Below, piece by piece: positions 8,132 to 18,242 of a stretch of DNA of 64,000 bases. The position numbers and the translations under genes were made by a program. The first letter of the stretch is position 1; each line of letters begins with the position of its first letter. The stretch lies in the NCBI RefSeq assembly GCF_000027145.1, contig NC_013891.1, positions 1,922,001-1,986,000 of the forward strand, in the 5' to 3' direction. Under the pieces are notes generated by a model. The model made no database searches. It saw only the letters and a program-made list of their open reading frames with translations, and was not told where the DNA came from. The DNA comes from Listeria seeligeri serovar 1/2b str. SLCC3954. GTDB taxonomy: Bacteria > Bacillota > Bacilli > Lactobacillales > Listeriaceae.

Positions 8132-8869
8132 ATGAACACAACCATTCAACAATTATTTAAGCATGTTTCCGTTCGAGAATTTAAAAAAGAGCCCTTATCT
8201 GATGAGGTCAAACAAACTTTAGTAGCAGTGGCCAGAAGTGCTGCTACTTCTCATTTCGTTCAAGCATTTTCTATTTTAGAAATTACGGATCCAGAGTTAC
8301 GGGAGAAATTAGCTGAGATTACGGATAGCGCTTCTTATGTCAAAGAAACAGGAACCTTTTATGTGTTTATTGGTGATTTATTTCGCCAATCTAAACTTTT
8401 ACTTGCGAACAATCAATCCTTAGAGAGCTTAAGAAATATGGAGTCTTTATTAGTGGGAGTGGTGGATGCAACAATTGCAGCTCAAAATATGGTTGTTGCA
8501 GCAGAATCATTAGAACTAGGAACCTGCTATATTGGTGGAATACGAAATGATATCGCAAAAATTTCTGAGTTGTTAAATTTACCTCCATTTACGATACCGC
8601 TTTTCGGACTAACTATCGGGGTTCCAGTACACAAAAATCAAGTCAAACCACGTCTTTTACTTAAAAATCAAGTAAGCGAAAATCAATATCCCCATGAACA
8701 ATTCGCAAATTTAAAAGACTATGAAGCGTTAACAAGAGAATATTATGCCTTACGTGAAAAAAATGAACAACAAACTTCTTGGTCTGATAAGAATATCGAA
8801 TTTTTTAAAGAGATACGAAGACCAGAAATTGCAACTTTTTTGAAAAAACAGGGGTTTACGTTGAATTAA
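8132..8869 (+). CDS. NfsA-like oxygen-insensitive NADPH nitroreductase / flavin reductase
   Basis: A 245-residue FMN-dependent nitroreductase-fold protein. The N-terminal HVSVREFKKEPLSDE (the S-x-R motif that binds FMN phosphate), the TSHFVQAFSIL segment and the central GTCYIGGIRND loop are typical of the NfsA/Frp subfamily, which reduces nitroaromatics, quinones or flavins with NADPH. The start ATG at 8132 has GGAGGAG upstream; an in-frame extension to 7919 is not coding. It is the likely target of the divergent LysR protein, and a strong terminator follows. Substrate specificity cannot be told from sequence; detoxification of electrophiles or quinones is the usual role of such pairs. Confidence 0.88.
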   Translation: MNTTIQQLFKHVSVREFKKEPLSDEVKQTLVAVARSAATSHFVQAFSILEITDPELREKLAEITDSASYVKETGTFYVFIGDLFRQSKLLLANNQSLESLRNMESLLVGVVDATIAAQNMVVAAESLELGTCYIGGIRNDIAKISELLNLPPFTIPLFGLTIGVPVHKNQVKPRLLLKNQVSENQYPHEQFANLKDYEALTREYYALREKNEQQTSWSDKNIEFFKEIRRPEIATFLKKQGFTLN

Positions 8870-8897
8870 AATAGATTTACGGTTGATTTCTAAATGG

Positions 8898-8945
8898 AAA
8901 AATACGTACCAAAAATCTGATTTTAGATTTTTGGTACGTATTTTT
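8898..8945. terminator. Bidirectional terminator between nitroreductase and ypoC
   Basis: A near-perfect 21-bp stem, AAATACGTACCAAAAATCT against its complement, has A's on one side and T's on the other. It serves both the plus-strand nitroreductase and the minus-strand ypoC operon and closes the right side of the lysR/nitroreductase unit. Confidence 0.92.
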
Positions 8946-8961
8946 CTCATTAAACAGGAAA

Positions 8962-9450
8962 TTATTTTTTCGCAATTAATTTACGCTGCTCTAGTACTAA
9001 TTCATTTAACTGCCGAAATCCCAAATAAGTATTTCCACGCTTTAATACATATTCTAACCGTTCCTCTAAGTTTAATGGCTTCATTTCAAGAGTGCTAATT
9101 TGCTCCATCAAATTGTCTAGTTGAACTGGGCGATGGTTACTCCAAAATAAAATGGATAAAAAAATACCAAGTGCATCTCTCACCAAAACTGGTGCAGGTT
9201 TTTTATGTGCTTTTAACTCTTTTTCCATACTTTCGGCCAAATTTGTCATATGTTTCGCAAGTTTTCGGCAAGCTTTATCCGTTTGGTTTTTCCACGGGAT
9301 AACGCCGCCGCCTCTCGTATAAAATTGCTGTTCTTGCCAAAAAGGTAAGCCGCTCACATAAATTGACTCTGGATCATATTCTTCTGCTACGACATCTGGG
9401 GCAGGGAAATCTGGATGGGTTAACTCCACTGCATATTTAAACTCAGCCAT
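8962..9450 (-). CDS. ypoC: YpoC family protein
   Basis: A 162-residue cytosolic protein of the YpoC family, known only from the dnaD-nth-ypoC-ponA neighbourhood of Firmicutes. It is mostly helical, with no membrane segment. The start overlaps the nth stop by eight bases, indicating translational coupling as the last gene of the dnaD-nth-ypoC operon. No function is known; position beside the PBP1 and recombination genes is conserved. Confidence 0.82.
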   Translation of the reverse strand: MAEFKYAVELTHPDFPAPDVVAEEYDPESIYVSGLPFWQEQQFYTRGGGVIPWKNQTDKACRKLAKHMTNLAESMEKELKAHKKPAPVLVRDALGIFLSILFWSNHRPVQLDNLMEQISTLEMKPLNLEERLEYVLKRGNTYLGFRQLNELVLEQRKLIAKK

Positions 9451-10111
9451 CGAATCCCCTCACTTTCGCTTGTTTTTTGCCTTCGCGACATAAATAAAGT
9501 AACGGACATGTCGGACATTCTGGATTTCGTGCTTTACAGTGATATCTACCGAAGAAAATCATATAATGGTGCGCATCCGACCATAGCTCTTCCGGTAATT
9601 TTCGTTTTAATGTTTCTTCCACTTCTACTACAGAATCTTTCCATCTACAAATACCAAGTCGTTTACTAATCCGTTCCACGTGAGTATCTACAGCTATAGC
9701 AGGCACACCAAAACCAACCGACAGTACAACATTGGCTGTTTTTCTACCAACGCCGGGTAAGCTTTCAAGTTCTGCATGCGTCTGTGGTACTTCTCCGTTA
9801 AATTCAGTTAGCAACTTTTGTGACAAACCTTGAATATTTTTAGCTTTATTTCGATATAATCCAATTGAACGGATATCATCCATTAATTCATCGAGTGATA
9901 CCGTTAAATAATCTTCGGGTCGATGATATTTTTCAAAAAGAGAAGCTGTCACACGATTTACAAGCACATCGGTACATTGTGCAGATAAAACAACTGCCAC
10001 TAGTAATTCAAACGTATTTTTATGAATTAATTCACAATGAGCAGCTGGAAACATTTTGGCCATTTCTTCTATGCATAATACTGTTTGTTTATTTGATAGC
10101 AATTTAGTCAC
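9443..10111 (-). CDS. nth: Endonuclease III (DNA glycosylase/AP lyase)
   Basis: This base-excision repair enzyme removes oxidised pyrimidines and cuts the abasic site. The helix-hairpin-helix LPGVGRKTANVV carries the catalytic Lys, the VDTHVERISKRLG loop the catalytic Asp, and the C-terminal C-x6-C-x2-C-x5-C ligates the 4Fe-4S cluster. The chosen start is the GTG at 10111, which has AAAAGGGTGA just upstream and gives 222 residues, the usual size. An ATG at 10141 would add ten residues that are not typical of the family. The gene overlaps the dnaD stop. Confidence 0.93.
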   Translation of the reverse strand: MTKLLSNKQTVLCIEEMAKMFPAAHCELIHKNTFELLVAVVLSAQCTDVLVNRVTASLFEKYHRPEDYLTVSLDELMDDIRSIGLYRNKAKNIQGLSQKLLTEFNGEVPQTHAELESLPGVGRKTANVVLSVGFGVPAIAVDTHVERISKRLGICRWKDSVVEVEETLKRKLPEELWSDAHHYMIFFGRYHCKARNPECPTCPLLYLCREGKKQAKVRGFDG

Positions 10112-10112
10112 G

Positions 10113-10832
10113 TCACCCTTTTCTTTTTTCAAGCCAGTCATATAATGGAATCGAGCCTGCACTTTTTTTCACTTCATCTTTTTTTATCGTTTGAGTGGTT
10201 CTACCATTTTGATGAAATTCTTCTGCAATCCGTTTGGCATCTTCTATTGTTTTTACCCCTTGTTTTGTCCAATTAAGTAAAATTCTATCAATATAGCGGA
10301 AATTTAACTTTTGTGAAATAACCGCTTCTTTTAGCGCTTCTTTTATTAAGTCAGGACTAGTTTTGTCTTGATCTAACCAAGCCGATAACATCTCTGCTTC
10401 CATTGGTGAAAGTGGTCTCCCAAACTCTGCCTCAAAAAGACTATATAAATTGGTTTGTTTTTCTACTTGTTTTTCTTGTCGATCTGCTGCTTCGATATTT
10501 TCATATAGAGCGACTAATTTCCCCCAAAGTGGCGCTAAACTATATCGTTCAGAAATCATTTGAGAAGCGTCTTGGCTTTGCTCGATCGCAATCATCCCTT
10601 TTTTTAGAAGCGAATCCATCGTTTTAATGGTTTCTTCTAGTCGAAGGTTTGTCCGCTCAGTTAGCATTTCCATTGAAGGAAATAACTCAGTATCTGCAGC
10701 AAATGATTGAATTTGGAGTATCAACATCATTTCCACTTCAGTTAAGCCAATTGCTGTATAATTTTTTACTAACACTTGTGGCAAAGTTACTTGCCCTTCA
10801 TCCATCCATTTTTCAAGCATTTTTTGATTCAT
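10113..10832 (-). CDS. dnaD: DNA replication initiation protein DnaD
   Basis: A 239-residue primosome component that remodels DNA with DnaA/DnaB and helps load the replicative helicase at oriC and at restart sites. The N-terminal winged-helix domain (MNQKMLEKWMDEGQ..., about residues 1-120) mediates oligomerisation. The C-terminal DnaD/DnaB2 domain carries the FRYIDRILLNW motif near residue 190 (the YxxxIxxxW DNA-binding signature). The start at 10832 has GAGGTG six bases away; the upstream GTG at 10841 overlaps that SD and is rejected. Confidence 0.92.
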   Translation of the reverse strand: MNQKMLEKWMDEGQVTLPQVLVKNYTAIGLTEVEMMLILQIQSFAADTELFPSMEMLTERTNLRLEETIKTMDSLLKKGMIAIEQSQDASQMISERYSLAPLWGKLVALYENIEAADRQEKQVEKQTNLYSLFEAEFGRPLSPMEAEMLSAWLDQDKTSPDLIKEALKEAVISQKLNFRYIDRILLNWTKQGVKTIEDAKRIAEEFHQNGRTTQTIKKDEVKKSAGSIPLYDWLEKRKG

Positions 10833-10933
10833 TTTAAACACCTCACTACAAAATTATAACATGGTTTTCGGGTGAAAAATATAAAAGTAGTGCTAAAATA
10901 AAGAAATCACTTGAAAAACGCTTTTATTTTAAA

Positions 10934-10964
10934 CAAAAAAAGAAGCTAACAATTGCTAGCTTCT
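10934..10964 (-). terminator. Terminator after asnS
   Basis: On the minus strand GAAGCTAGCAATTGTTAGCTTC folds into a stem followed by at least eight T's. It ends the ypmB-aspB-asnS transcript before dnaD. Confidence 0.9.
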
Positions 10965-10974
10965 CGTTTAAAAC

Positions 10975-12267
10975 TTATGGATATAGTCGGTTTAAAAGAC
11001 GAGGGAATGGAATCGTTTCACGAACATGTTCTGTCCCTGAGATCCAAGCGACGGTACGTTCTAAACCAAGACCGAATCCAGAATGTGGTACAGAGCCGTA
11101 GCGAGCTAAGTCAATATACCAGCTATAAGCTTCTTGATCTAAATCAAAATCTTTCATTCGTGCTTGAAGTGTTTCTAAGTCATGAATACGTTCAGAACCA
11201 CCAATGATTTCACCGTAACCTTCTGGAGCAATCATATCCGCACACAGAACTACTTGATCATTTTCTGGATCTTCTGGCATGTAAAATGGTTTAATTGCTT
11301 TTGGATAATGTGTGATGAAAACAGGTTTTTCAAAACTATCAGCAATAGCTGTTTCGTGTGGAGCACCGAAATCGTCACCCCAAACAATATCGTCAAAGCC
11401 AAGTTTGTGTAATAAATCAATTGCTTCTGTATAAGTAATACGTGGGAACGGAGCAACCATTTTTTCTAAATGGCTGATATCACGTCCAAGTCGATCTAGC
11501 TCTAAGCGACAGTTATCTAATACTGCTTTAACTAAAAACGCCACATAATTTTCTTGTACTTTCAAGCTATCTTCTAATTTGTAAAATGCCATTTCTGGTT
11601 CAATCATCCAGAATTCAATTAAATGACGGCGTGTTTTCGATTTTTCAGCACGGAAAGTAGGTCCGAATGAAAATACTTTTCCAAACGCCATTGCTGCAGC
11701 TTCCATATACAATTGACCACTTTGTGAAAGAAAAGCATCTTCTTCAAAGTATTTAGTATGGAAAAGTTCCGTTGTTCCTTCTGGTGCACTACCAGTCAAG
11801 ATTGGTGGGTCGATTTTTAGGAATCCTTCTTTATTGAAAAACTCGTATGTCGCACGAATAATTTCATTACGGATTTTCATAATCGCATGTTGACGATTCG
11901 AACGCAACCACAAGTGACGATGATCCATTAAAAATTCCGTTCCGTGTTCTTTTGGTGTAATTGGATAATCATGGGATTCACTAATTACTTCCACACCGGA
12001 CACAGCCATTTCATAGCCAAACGGAGAGCGTGTGTCTTCGTTGATTGTACCAGTAACAAACAGGCTGGTTTCTTGTGTTAAAGCTTTCGCCGCTGCAAAA
12101 ACTTCTTCGCCAACTTCCGCTTTTACGACAACACCTTGCATAAAGCCAGTTCCATCACGTAGTTGCAAGAAAGCAATTTTACCACTTGAACGTTTATTTG
12201 CTAGCCATGCACCAATTGTTACTTCTTTTCCGACAAATTCGGATGCTTGATTAATTGTAATTTTCAC
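10975..12267 (-). CDS. asnS: Asparaginyl-tRNA synthetase
   Basis: A 430-residue class IIb aminoacyl-tRNA synthetase that charges tRNA-Asn. The N-terminal OB-fold anticodon domain ([24 protein letters not shown]) is followed by the class II catalytic core: motif 2 [14 protein letters not shown] near residue 205 and motif 3 [12 protein letters not shown] near residue 405. It lies 14 bp downstream of aspB, an aspartate aminotransferase that supplies the asparagine precursor. No T-box leader lies in front, so the gene is controlled from the ypmB promoter. Confidence 0.96.
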   Translation of the reverse strand: MKITINQASEFVGKEVTIGAWLANKRSSGKIAFLQLRDGTGFMQGVVVKAEVGEEVFAAAKALTQETSLFVTGTINEDTRSPFGYEMAVSGVEVISESHDYPITPKEHGTEFLMDHRHLWLRSNRQHAIMKIRNEIIRATYEFFNKEGFLKIDPPILTGSAPEGTTELFHTKYFEEDAFLSQSGQLYMEAAAMAFGKVFSFGPTFRAEKSKTRRHLIEFWMIEPEMAFYKLEDSLKVQENYVAFLVKAVLDNCRLELDRLGRDISHLEKMVAPFPRITYTEAIDLLHKLGFDDIVWGDDFGAPHETAIADSFEKPVFITHYPKAIKPFYMPEDPENDQVVLCADMIAPEGYGEIIGGSERIHDLETLQARMKDFDLDQEAYSWYIDLARYGSVPHSGFGLGLERTVAWISGTEHVRETIPFPRLLNRLYP

Positions 12268-12280
12268 TCGTCTACACTCC

Positions 12281-13462
12281 CTATTTCATAAAACTTTTTA
12301 TTCGATTTATAGCTTCTTGGAATAAGTCTGGATTTGTTGCATACGAAAGACGTATATAGTCAGGCATTCCGAATCCTGAGCCTGGAATGACTGCGACTTT
12401 CGCTTCTTCTAAAAGAGCTGCTACAAAATCATCTACATCCTGAAAACCTTTTTTATGTGCCGCTTCTCTTACTTCAATAAAGAAATAAAAAGCGCCATCT
12501 GGTTTTTTTGGTTTAAAGCCTGGAATACTTTTTAGTTCTGGGTAAAAGCGTTCCATTCGTTCTTCAAAAGCTTGATACATTTGTTCTGGAACTTCTTGGC
12601 TACCAACATAGGCTTCCAGTGCTGCATACTGGGCATTAGCTGTTGGATTACTTGTTAAATGATCCGCGAGCTTGCTCATTCCAGCAATGATTTTTTTATT
12701 CGCAGCAGCATAGCCAATTCGCCAGCCAGTCATTGAATAAGCTTTAGATACGCCATTAATGATGATAGTTAAATCATACAAACGGTCACTTAGACTTGCA
12801 ATCGAAACTAAGTCTTGCTTATTTCCATAGTATAATTTTTCATATATTTCATCAGACAAAATATAAATCTGATGTTTTTCAGCAACTGCTCCAATATCGG
12901 CTAGCTCTTGTTTAGTGTAACACATGCCAGATGGATTATTTGGTGAATTTAACACAATAGCTTTTGTTTTTTCGGTAATTGCTTGTTCGAAATCTGTTGC
13001 TGAAATTTTGAAATCGGCATCAAATCCGGTTTCGACATACACAGGAACTCCGCCAGCTAATTTGACTTGTTCTGGATAGGTAACCCAATACGGGACGGGA
13101 ATAATAACTTCATCACCAGGATCCAAAATTGTTTGAAACGCGGAATATAAAACATGCTTTGCGCCAGTTCCAACGAAGATTTGATTCGTCTCATATGTTA
13201 AGGACTGATCCTTTGCTAGCTTATCAACAATTGCCTGCTTTAGTTCCATAATTCCACTTGATGGTGTGTATTTGGTAAAGCCTTTATTCATTGAATCAAT
13301 CGCTGCATCAATAATGTTTTGGGGGGTATTAAAATCTGGCTCCCCAGCTCCTAACCCAATCACATCAATTCCTTCTTGTTTCATTTGTTTCGCTTTTGCC
13401 GTAATCGCAAGTGTAGGCGATGCGGCTACTCCTTTGACACGTCTTGATAACGGTAAGTCCAT
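12281..13462 (-). CDS. aspB: Aspartate aminotransferase (class I, PLP)
   Basis: A 393-residue fold-type I aminotransferase of the Igamma (Bacillus AspB) type, which interconverts aspartate and oxaloacetate with glutamate/2-oxoglutarate. Visible motifs are [10 protein letters not shown] near residue 37, NSPNNPSGM (PLP-binding Asn) near 172, SDEIYEKL, and the Schiff-base Lys in [13 protein letters not shown] near residue 238. It sits between the ypmB-like gene and asnS, which links aspartate supply to Asn-tRNA charging. Confidence 0.94.
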   Translation of the reverse strand: MDLPLSRRVKGVAASPTLAITAKAKQMKQEGIDVIGLGAGEPDFNTPQNIIDAAIDSMNKGFTKYTPSSGIMELKQAIVDKLAKDQSLTYETNQIFVGTGAKHVLYSAFQTILDPGDEVIIPVPYWVTYPEQVKLAGGVPVYVETGFDADFKISATDFEQAITEKTKAIVLNSPNNPSGMCYTKQELADIGAVAEKHQIYILSDEIYEKLYYGNKQDLVSIASLSDRLYDLTIIINGVSKAYSMTGWRIGYAAANKKIIAGMSKLADHLTSNPTANAQYAALEAYVGSQEVPEQMYQAFEERMERFYPELKSIPGFKPKKPDGAFYFFIEVREAAHKKGFQDVDDFVAALLEEAKVAVIPGSGFGMPDYIRLSYATNPDLFQEAINRIKSFMK

Positions 13463-13482
13463 TTAATTCCCTCCTCTTATTT

Positions 13483-14004
13483 CTATAAATTTTCTATTTC
13501 TCGGTACCATTCTCCTGTTTCAAAGTCAATGTCAAAATAATTCAAGTTATCGTTTTTATCTAAATAAGCAACTTCCCAAATTGGTGTGCCTTTTTCCATA
13601 CCTAAATTTGCGTGAAGTATTTTGGTTGGATTCTTCTCTTTTTTCACTTTATCAATAGCTTGTTGTTCTGTGATACCATCAGAAGCGAATTTAACGTAAA
13701 CTTTGCCGGATTTTTTCTTTGGAACCCAGACGATGATATCTTTATTCTTACTATTTTTACCAGTGAGTACGTAATACACTTCTTGTGGACCATTGTATAA
13801 ATAAAAATTATCTGTCGTCTTTAAGTCAACTTGACCACTTATTCGGTCTAAAGCTTCTTGTTCTGCATCTGATACTGGTTTTTCTGCGTATTTAAAGTAC
13901 AGGAAAGCCGCCACAATAAGTACAATAATTATGCCGAGAATAATCGCTATCCATTTGCCAATCTTACGCTTAGGTCTTCTATTTCGCAACATAATCTCGC
14001 TCAT
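13483..14004 (-). CDS. ypmB: YpmB-like membrane-anchored protein (DUF5590)
   Basis: A protein of about 173 residues: a basic N-terminus, one membrane helix (roughly residues 15-40, very Ile-rich), and an extracellular part made of PepSY-like halves (YYVLTGKN..., WEVAYLDKNDNLNYFDIDFETGEW). It is conserved at the head of the ypmB-aspB operon in Bacillaceae, function unknown. The start is uncertain: the ATG at 14004 is preferred because the promoter -10 lies at 14067-14072 and a 14052 start would be nearly leaderless; neither has a strong SD. Confidence 0.75.
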   Translation of the reverse strand: MSEIMLRNRRPKRKIGKWIAIILGIIIVLIVAAFLYFKYAEKPVSDAEQEALDRISGQVDLKTTDNFYLYNGPQEVYYVLTGKNSKNKDIIVWVPKKKSGKVYVKFASDGITEQQAIDKVKKEKNPTKILHANLGMEKGTPIWEVAYLDKNDNLNYFDIDFETGEWYREIENL

Positions 14005-14066
14005 TTCTATTTCTAAATTACCGGAAAGTGCCCCGGCGAAATGCAATTTCATTTTCGCATAGATAC

Positions 14067-14095
14067 ATTATAGCAATAGCCGCCATATATTTGAA
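14067..14095 (-). promoter_or_regulatory. Promoter of the ypmB-aspB-asnS operon
   Basis: On the minus strand, -35 TTCAAA (14090-14095) and a perfect -10 TATAAT (14067-14072) are separated by 17 bp, immediately upstream of the ypmB-like gene. It lies right after the dinG stop. Confidence 0.7.
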
Positions 14096-14112
14096 GTCAT
14101 ATCAGGAAAAAT

Positions 14113-16899
14113 TTAACCTTCCTTAAAGAATTCATTTACTTCTTCTAACAAATCTACTTGCTTTCCTTTTAAAATTGGTGCGCTAGGGATTGAATCTAAA
14201 AAGGCTTTTCCAAATCTAGTTGTATCGACGCGATTATCAAATATAAAGACAATACCCCGGTCCGATTCCCGGCGAATTAAGCGACCAAACCCTTGTTTAA
14301 ACCGAAGAACTGCTTCAGGTAAAGAATAAGTTTGAAATGCATTTTCGCCGCGTTCTTTACGCAATGCAATCTGGGCTTTCGTGTAAGGATCATCCATCGG
14401 TGCAAATGGTAATCTGACAATAACAAGGCAAGATAGATCCTCACCAGGAATATCAATCCCTTCCCAAAAGCTCGTCGTTCCAAGTAAAATCGCTTTATCA
14501 AACATTTGGAATTGCTTCGTTAGCCTTGCAGCACTCCCTGCCGAAACGCCTTGAGCTAATAAAACATATTCTTCTAATGATTTTTCATTTCTCATATGAT
14601 AATACGTTTTCTGTAACATTTCAGTAGCTGTGAATAGGACTAGCATTCGTCCTTTTGTTTTTACAGCAATATGTCTAATATACTTTGCAAGTTCTGTCGT
14701 ATAGCGTTCAATCGGTGTGTCTTTGATTGGTGGCATATCATCTGGAATCATTACACGGGCATTTTTTTGGTAGTCGAATGGAGAAGGAATCCGTTTTTCC
14801 ATGATTTGCTCATTTTCTAACCCCAAACTTTTTCGTAAATAATCAAATTTACCATTTACGGTTAATGTGGCAGATGTCATAATGACGCTTTCTTTCTTAG
14901 CAAAAAATTCTTTTCCAAGCGTTGGCTCTACTTCCATTAATACTGCTTTAAGCCTAATGCTAGACACAGAATGCTTTTTATCGGCTTGCAAATAAATCGT
15001 TAAAATTGGTGATTTTTTATGCAACATTTGCTCCAACTGATTGACGATGTTTTTCCAGTCGAGTAAAAAAGCATACATTTCTTCTAAAAATGCACTCTCC
15101 GCAACTCCTAAGTCATCCTCTTCTGCTTTTCCCTTGGCAAGTAATGTTTCCATGTTTTTCTCTGATTCTTTAAGCAAAAGCAGTACTTTCTCTGCTGCAT
15201 AATAAACTGCATCGTTCCAATTATCTTTTTCACTATTTTCTACCAGCACGACTTCTTGCACGTTTTTGCGGGCGTGATTTAATTGCATTTTTAATAGATT
15301 GAAAAACTCTTCTACTGCTTCGTTCAGTTTCATCGCTGCGATATCTAAATCATATAGACTGTCCGCTTCTGGGAAAGCCATTGAAAGCCGTGTTAGTAAG
15401 GAATATTTTTCCAAAGACCCAAGCTGATTTAAGAAATATTTTAATTTGCGATAGGAGAGTACGAAACTCCCTTGTGTTCTTGCACTATCAGCGAAATGAT
15501 GCGCCTCGTCAATAACTGCAAAAGCATATTTTGGAAGCGTCTGTCTTCCTGAAAAATAGTCACTGAGCAAAAGTGCGTGATTCACGATAACTAAATCTGC
15601 ATTTTTAGCTTGTTCGACGTTAAATTTATAAAAATCGTGCGCTAACCATGGGTCGTGTTTTTCAGATAAGAACCAACCAGTATGCTTCATCCGATTCCAA
15701 AACAGTTCGCCACCACTAGATAAGTTCACTTCATCAATATCACCTGTTGTCGTTTCTGTTAGCCAAACGAGTAACTTTAATTTAGTTACAACAACATCAT
15801 ACTGCGTTTCTACCTCCCCGAGTAATTGTTCAAATTTAAATAAATTCAAGTAATGATCGCGTCCTTTGAGCAAACTTGCTTTCACTTCAAAACCAGTTAA
15901 TTTCGTAAGTAACGGGACATCTTTTTCAAATAATTGTGCTTGGAGAAGGTTGGTATATGTACTAATAACAACTGGTAATTCTGCTTGTTTCGCTTGATAA
16001 ATCGCTGGCAAAAAATAGCCCAGTGATTTCCCAATCCCAGTTCCCGCTTCAATTAAAGCATGTTTACCAGATTTCATCGCTTGAAAAACCATGTTCATCA
16101 TTTCAAATTGACCAGTTCGCGCATATAATGGCGCACCTGCTTTTTTGAAAAGCGCAATTTTTTCTTCCGCTGTTTCTGGAAAATCGAGTAAATCCGCTCT
16201 ATTATACGTAGGTTTTTTCACTTCTTTTTTACGGACAACTAAGCCGCGATGTTCGATGAATTTTGGCTCTAGTGGTTTATTAGCTCGTTCTTTTTTCATT
16301 TCAATGTCAAACAACAATTCTGGTAGATAACTTTTTAAACTTCCAGAAACAGTCGCCATTTGCCGAATTACTGGTAGTGGCAAATCTTCTAATTTATTTA
16401 AAAGTAATAACAATAAATCAGCGGTTACTTCGGCGTCGCTATCTGCCTGGTGAGGTTTATCATGGCCCAGCCCAAACTCATCAGACAAATCTTGTAGTTT
16501 ATAACTATCAATTCCTGGATACATAATTCTTGCTAGCTCTACCGTGTCTAATTTCTTCATCTTCCCTAGTGAGATTCCCGCTCGCGTCATTTCTCTTTCC
16601 AAAAAAGTCCAATCAAAAGAAACATTGTGCGCGACAAAAATCGTATCTTCTAGTAAACCTGCAATGATTGGAGCGACGTCTTCAAATAGTGGGGCATCTT
16701 TGACATCTTTTGGGGAAATTCCCGTTAATTCTTGAATAAAAGCAGGAATTGGTTTCTCTGGATTTAAAAAAGTAGCGTAAGTCTCTAATCTCTTCCCAGA
16801 TTCTACAAAGCAAGCAGCGAACTGAATAATCCGGTCCTCTCGTGAAGCTTGATTCCCTGTTGTTTCTAGGTCCACCACAATATAACGTTTCTGTTTCAT
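14113..16899 (-). CDS. dinG: DinG-family 3'-5' exonuclease/helicase
   Basis: A 928-residue fusion. The N-terminal DEDDh exonuclease (VDLETTG near residue 11, NVSFDWTFLE near 98, HQADSDAEVT near 156) is joined to an XPD/DinG-type superfamily 2 helicase: Walker A GTGIGKSLGYF near residue 285, DEAHHFADS near 465, and C-terminal motif GFGRLIRRESDRG near 883. The Firmicute form is known to act as a 3'-5' exonuclease, and the iron-sulphur cysteines of E. coli DinG are not evident here. It is expressed separately upstream of ypmB, next to the pan operon as in Bacillus. Confidence 0.93.
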   Translation of the reverse strand: MKQKRYIVVDLETTGNQASREDRIIQFAACFVESGKRLETYATFLNPEKPIPAFIQELTGISPKDVKDAPLFEDVAPIIAGLLEDTIFVAHNVSFDWTFLEREMTRAGISLGKMKKLDTVELARIMYPGIDSYKLQDLSDEFGLGHDKPHQADSDAEVTADLLLLLLNKLEDLPLPVIRQMATVSGSLKSYLPELLFDIEMKKERANKPLEPKFIEHRGLVVRKKEVKKPTYNRADLLDFPETAEEKIALFKKAGAPLYARTGQFEMMNMVFQAMKSGKHALIEAGTGIGKSLGYFLPAIYQAKQAELPVVISTYTNLLQAQLFEKDVPLLTKLTGFEVKASLLKGRDHYLNLFKFEQLLGEVETQYDVVVTKLKLLVWLTETTTGDIDEVNLSSGGELFWNRMKHTGWFLSEKHDPWLAHDFYKFNVEQAKNADLVIVNHALLLSDYFSGRQTLPKYAFAVIDEAHHFADSARTQGSFVLSYRKLKYFLNQLGSLEKYSLLTRLSMAFPEADSLYDLDIAAMKLNEAVEEFFNLLKMQLNHARKNVQEVVLVENSEKDNWNDAVYYAAEKVLLLLKESEKNMETLLAKGKAEEDDLGVAESAFLEEMYAFLLDWKNIVNQLEQMLHKKSPILTIYLQADKKHSVSSIRLKAVLMEVEPTLGKEFFAKKESVIMTSATLTVNGKFDYLRKSLGLENEQIMEKRIPSPFDYQKNARVMIPDDMPPIKDTPIERYTTELAKYIRHIAVKTKGRMLVLFTATEMLQKTYYHMRNEKSLEEYVLLAQGVSAGSAARLTKQFQMFDKAILLGTTSFWEGIDIPGEDLSCLVIVRLPFAPMDDPYTKAQIALRKERGENAFQTYSLPEAVLRFKQGFGRLIRRESDRGIVFIFDNRVDTTRFGKAFLDSIPSAPILKGKQVDLLEEVNEFFKEG

Positions 16900-16954
16900 C
16901 TGCCAGCCTTCTTTCTAAACTGCTTTTATTCAAAAATAACGAGGTAAACAAACG

Positions 16955-16985
16955 AGCAGCTTGAGCAAAAATCCGCTCAAGCTCC
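16955..16985 (-). terminator. Probable terminator after panD
   Basis: GGAGCTTGAGC and GCTCAAGCT form a perfect stem with an 8-base loop just after the panD stop; the following tract TGCTCGTTTGTTT is only moderately T-rich. Confidence 0.65.
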
Positions 16986-16994
16986 CCGAATTAC

Positions 16995-17378
16995 TTATAA
17001 AGTCGTATGCGCTTTTTCTTCTGGAAGAACCATTTCAATCTGGTTTTTTTCATCTAACACAACGATTTTCGGTTCATGCCCGTTTGCTTCCTCCGAAGTA
17101 AACATACCATAGCTAATAATAATCACTACATCACCGACTTGTACGTGTCTCGCTGCTGCCCCGTTCAGACAAATCACACCACTACCAGGCTCTCCTGGGA
17201 TAATATATGTCTCTATTCTTGCACCATTGTTATTATTAACAATTTGTACTTTTTCGTTTGGAAGCATATCTACGGCTTCTAGAATAGCCGAATCAATCGT
17301 AATACTTCCAACATAATTCAGATTGGCTTCTGTTACTGTCGCTCGGTGAATTTTGCCGTTCATCATTGTTCTAATCAT
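16995..17378 (-). CDS. panD: Aspartate 1-decarboxylase (pyruvoyl enzyme precursor)
   Basis: A 127-residue proenzyme that decarboxylates aspartate to beta-alanine for pantothenate. It self-cleaves between Gly24 and Ser25 (YVGSITIDS), turning Ser25 into the pyruvoyl cofactor; Tyr58-type and [15 protein letters not shown] regions of the family are present. It is last of the panB-panC-panD operon, three bases after panC. Confidence 0.96.
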   Translation of the reverse strand: MIRTMMNGKIHRATVTEANLNYVGSITIDSAILEAVDMLPNEKVQIVNNNNGARIETYIIPGEPGSGVICLNGAAARHVQVGDVVIIISYGMFTSEEANGHEPKIVVLDEKNQIEMVLPEEKAHTTL

Positions 17379-17380
17379 TT

Positions 17381-18238
17381 TTACCGCCTCTTTACATTTA
17401 TTAATTCATTATCAATTAAACGTGCTTTAGAATATTTCACAGCTGCTGCAATGATAATTCCTTTTGTCCAGTCAGTCACTGGTGTAAATTCTGGATAGGA
17501 ATAGATTGCTAGATAGGCAATTTTTTCATGTGCCGTTTGCTCGTTTATTTTCGCAGTCATTTGTTGGATGATTTTTGATTCATTTGTTTCGCCAGCTTCA
17601 ATTAATTTCCGCCCTAATGTAAGTGCCTCATGAATAACAGGTGCTTCTTTTCGCTCTAACTCACTCAAATAGACGTTGCGCGAACTTTTTGCAAGCCCAT
17701 CTTGTTCCCTCACTGTCGCTATTACCCGAAGATTCACTGGGAAAAAGTAGTCATCCACTAAACCAGAAACAACTGCTACTTGCTGCGCGTCTTTTTGACC
17801 AAAATAGGCATTGTCTGGACTTACTAAATGAAACAGCTTTGTTAGTACTGTTACAACTCCATCAAAATGGCCTTCGCGGTCCGCACCATCAAGCACTGAA
17901 ACACGCTTCTCAACATGTAATTTAGTGGCAAGTTCTGCTGGATACATCTCTTCTACGGTTGGAATAAACAAAATATCCACGCCACCAGCTTCGGCAAATT
18001 TGGCATCATGAGCTTCATCGCGAGGATAGGCATCAAAGTCTTCATTTGGTCCGAACTGGGTTGGGTTCACAAAAACGCTCATAACAACGCAATCATTTTC
18101 TTTTCTAGCGTGGCTTACAAGTGTCATATGCCCTTCATGCAAAAACCCCATCGTTGGGACAAACCCAATTGTTTTATTAGATTTTTTTTGTTCGGTAATC
18201 GCATCTATTAATGTTTGTCTATTTCGGATAATTTGCAT
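17381..18238 (-). CDS. panC: Pantothenate synthetase
   Basis: A 285-residue ATP-dependent ligase joining pantoate and beta-alanine. The nucleotidyltransferase HxGH motif is in [14 protein letters not shown] (residues 28-41), the pantoate-binding [18 protein letters not shown] follows near 57, and the KMSKS-like loop is [11 protein letters not shown] near 182. It lies four bases after panB and three before panD, so all three pantothenate enzymes are translated together. Confidence 0.96.
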   Translation of the reverse strand: MQIIRNRQTLIDAITEQKKSNKTIGFVPTMGFLHEGHMTLVSHARKENDCVVMSVFVNPTQFGPNEDFDAYPRDEAHDAKFAEAGGVDILFIPTVEEMYPAELATKLHVEKRVSVLDGADREGHFDGVVTVLTKLFHLVSPDNAYFGQKDAQQVAVVSGLVDDYFFPVNLRVIATVREQDGLAKSSRNVYLSELERKEAPVIHEALTLGRKLIEAGETNESKIIQQMTAKINEQTAHEKIAYLAIYSYPEFTPVTDWTKGIIIAAAVKYSKARLIDNELINVKRR

Positions 18239-18242
18239 GAGC

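Noticed and set aside
12240-12290. T-box leader for asnS
   Set aside because: There are only 14 bp between aspB and asnS and no GGTGG-type T-box sequence upstream of the operon.
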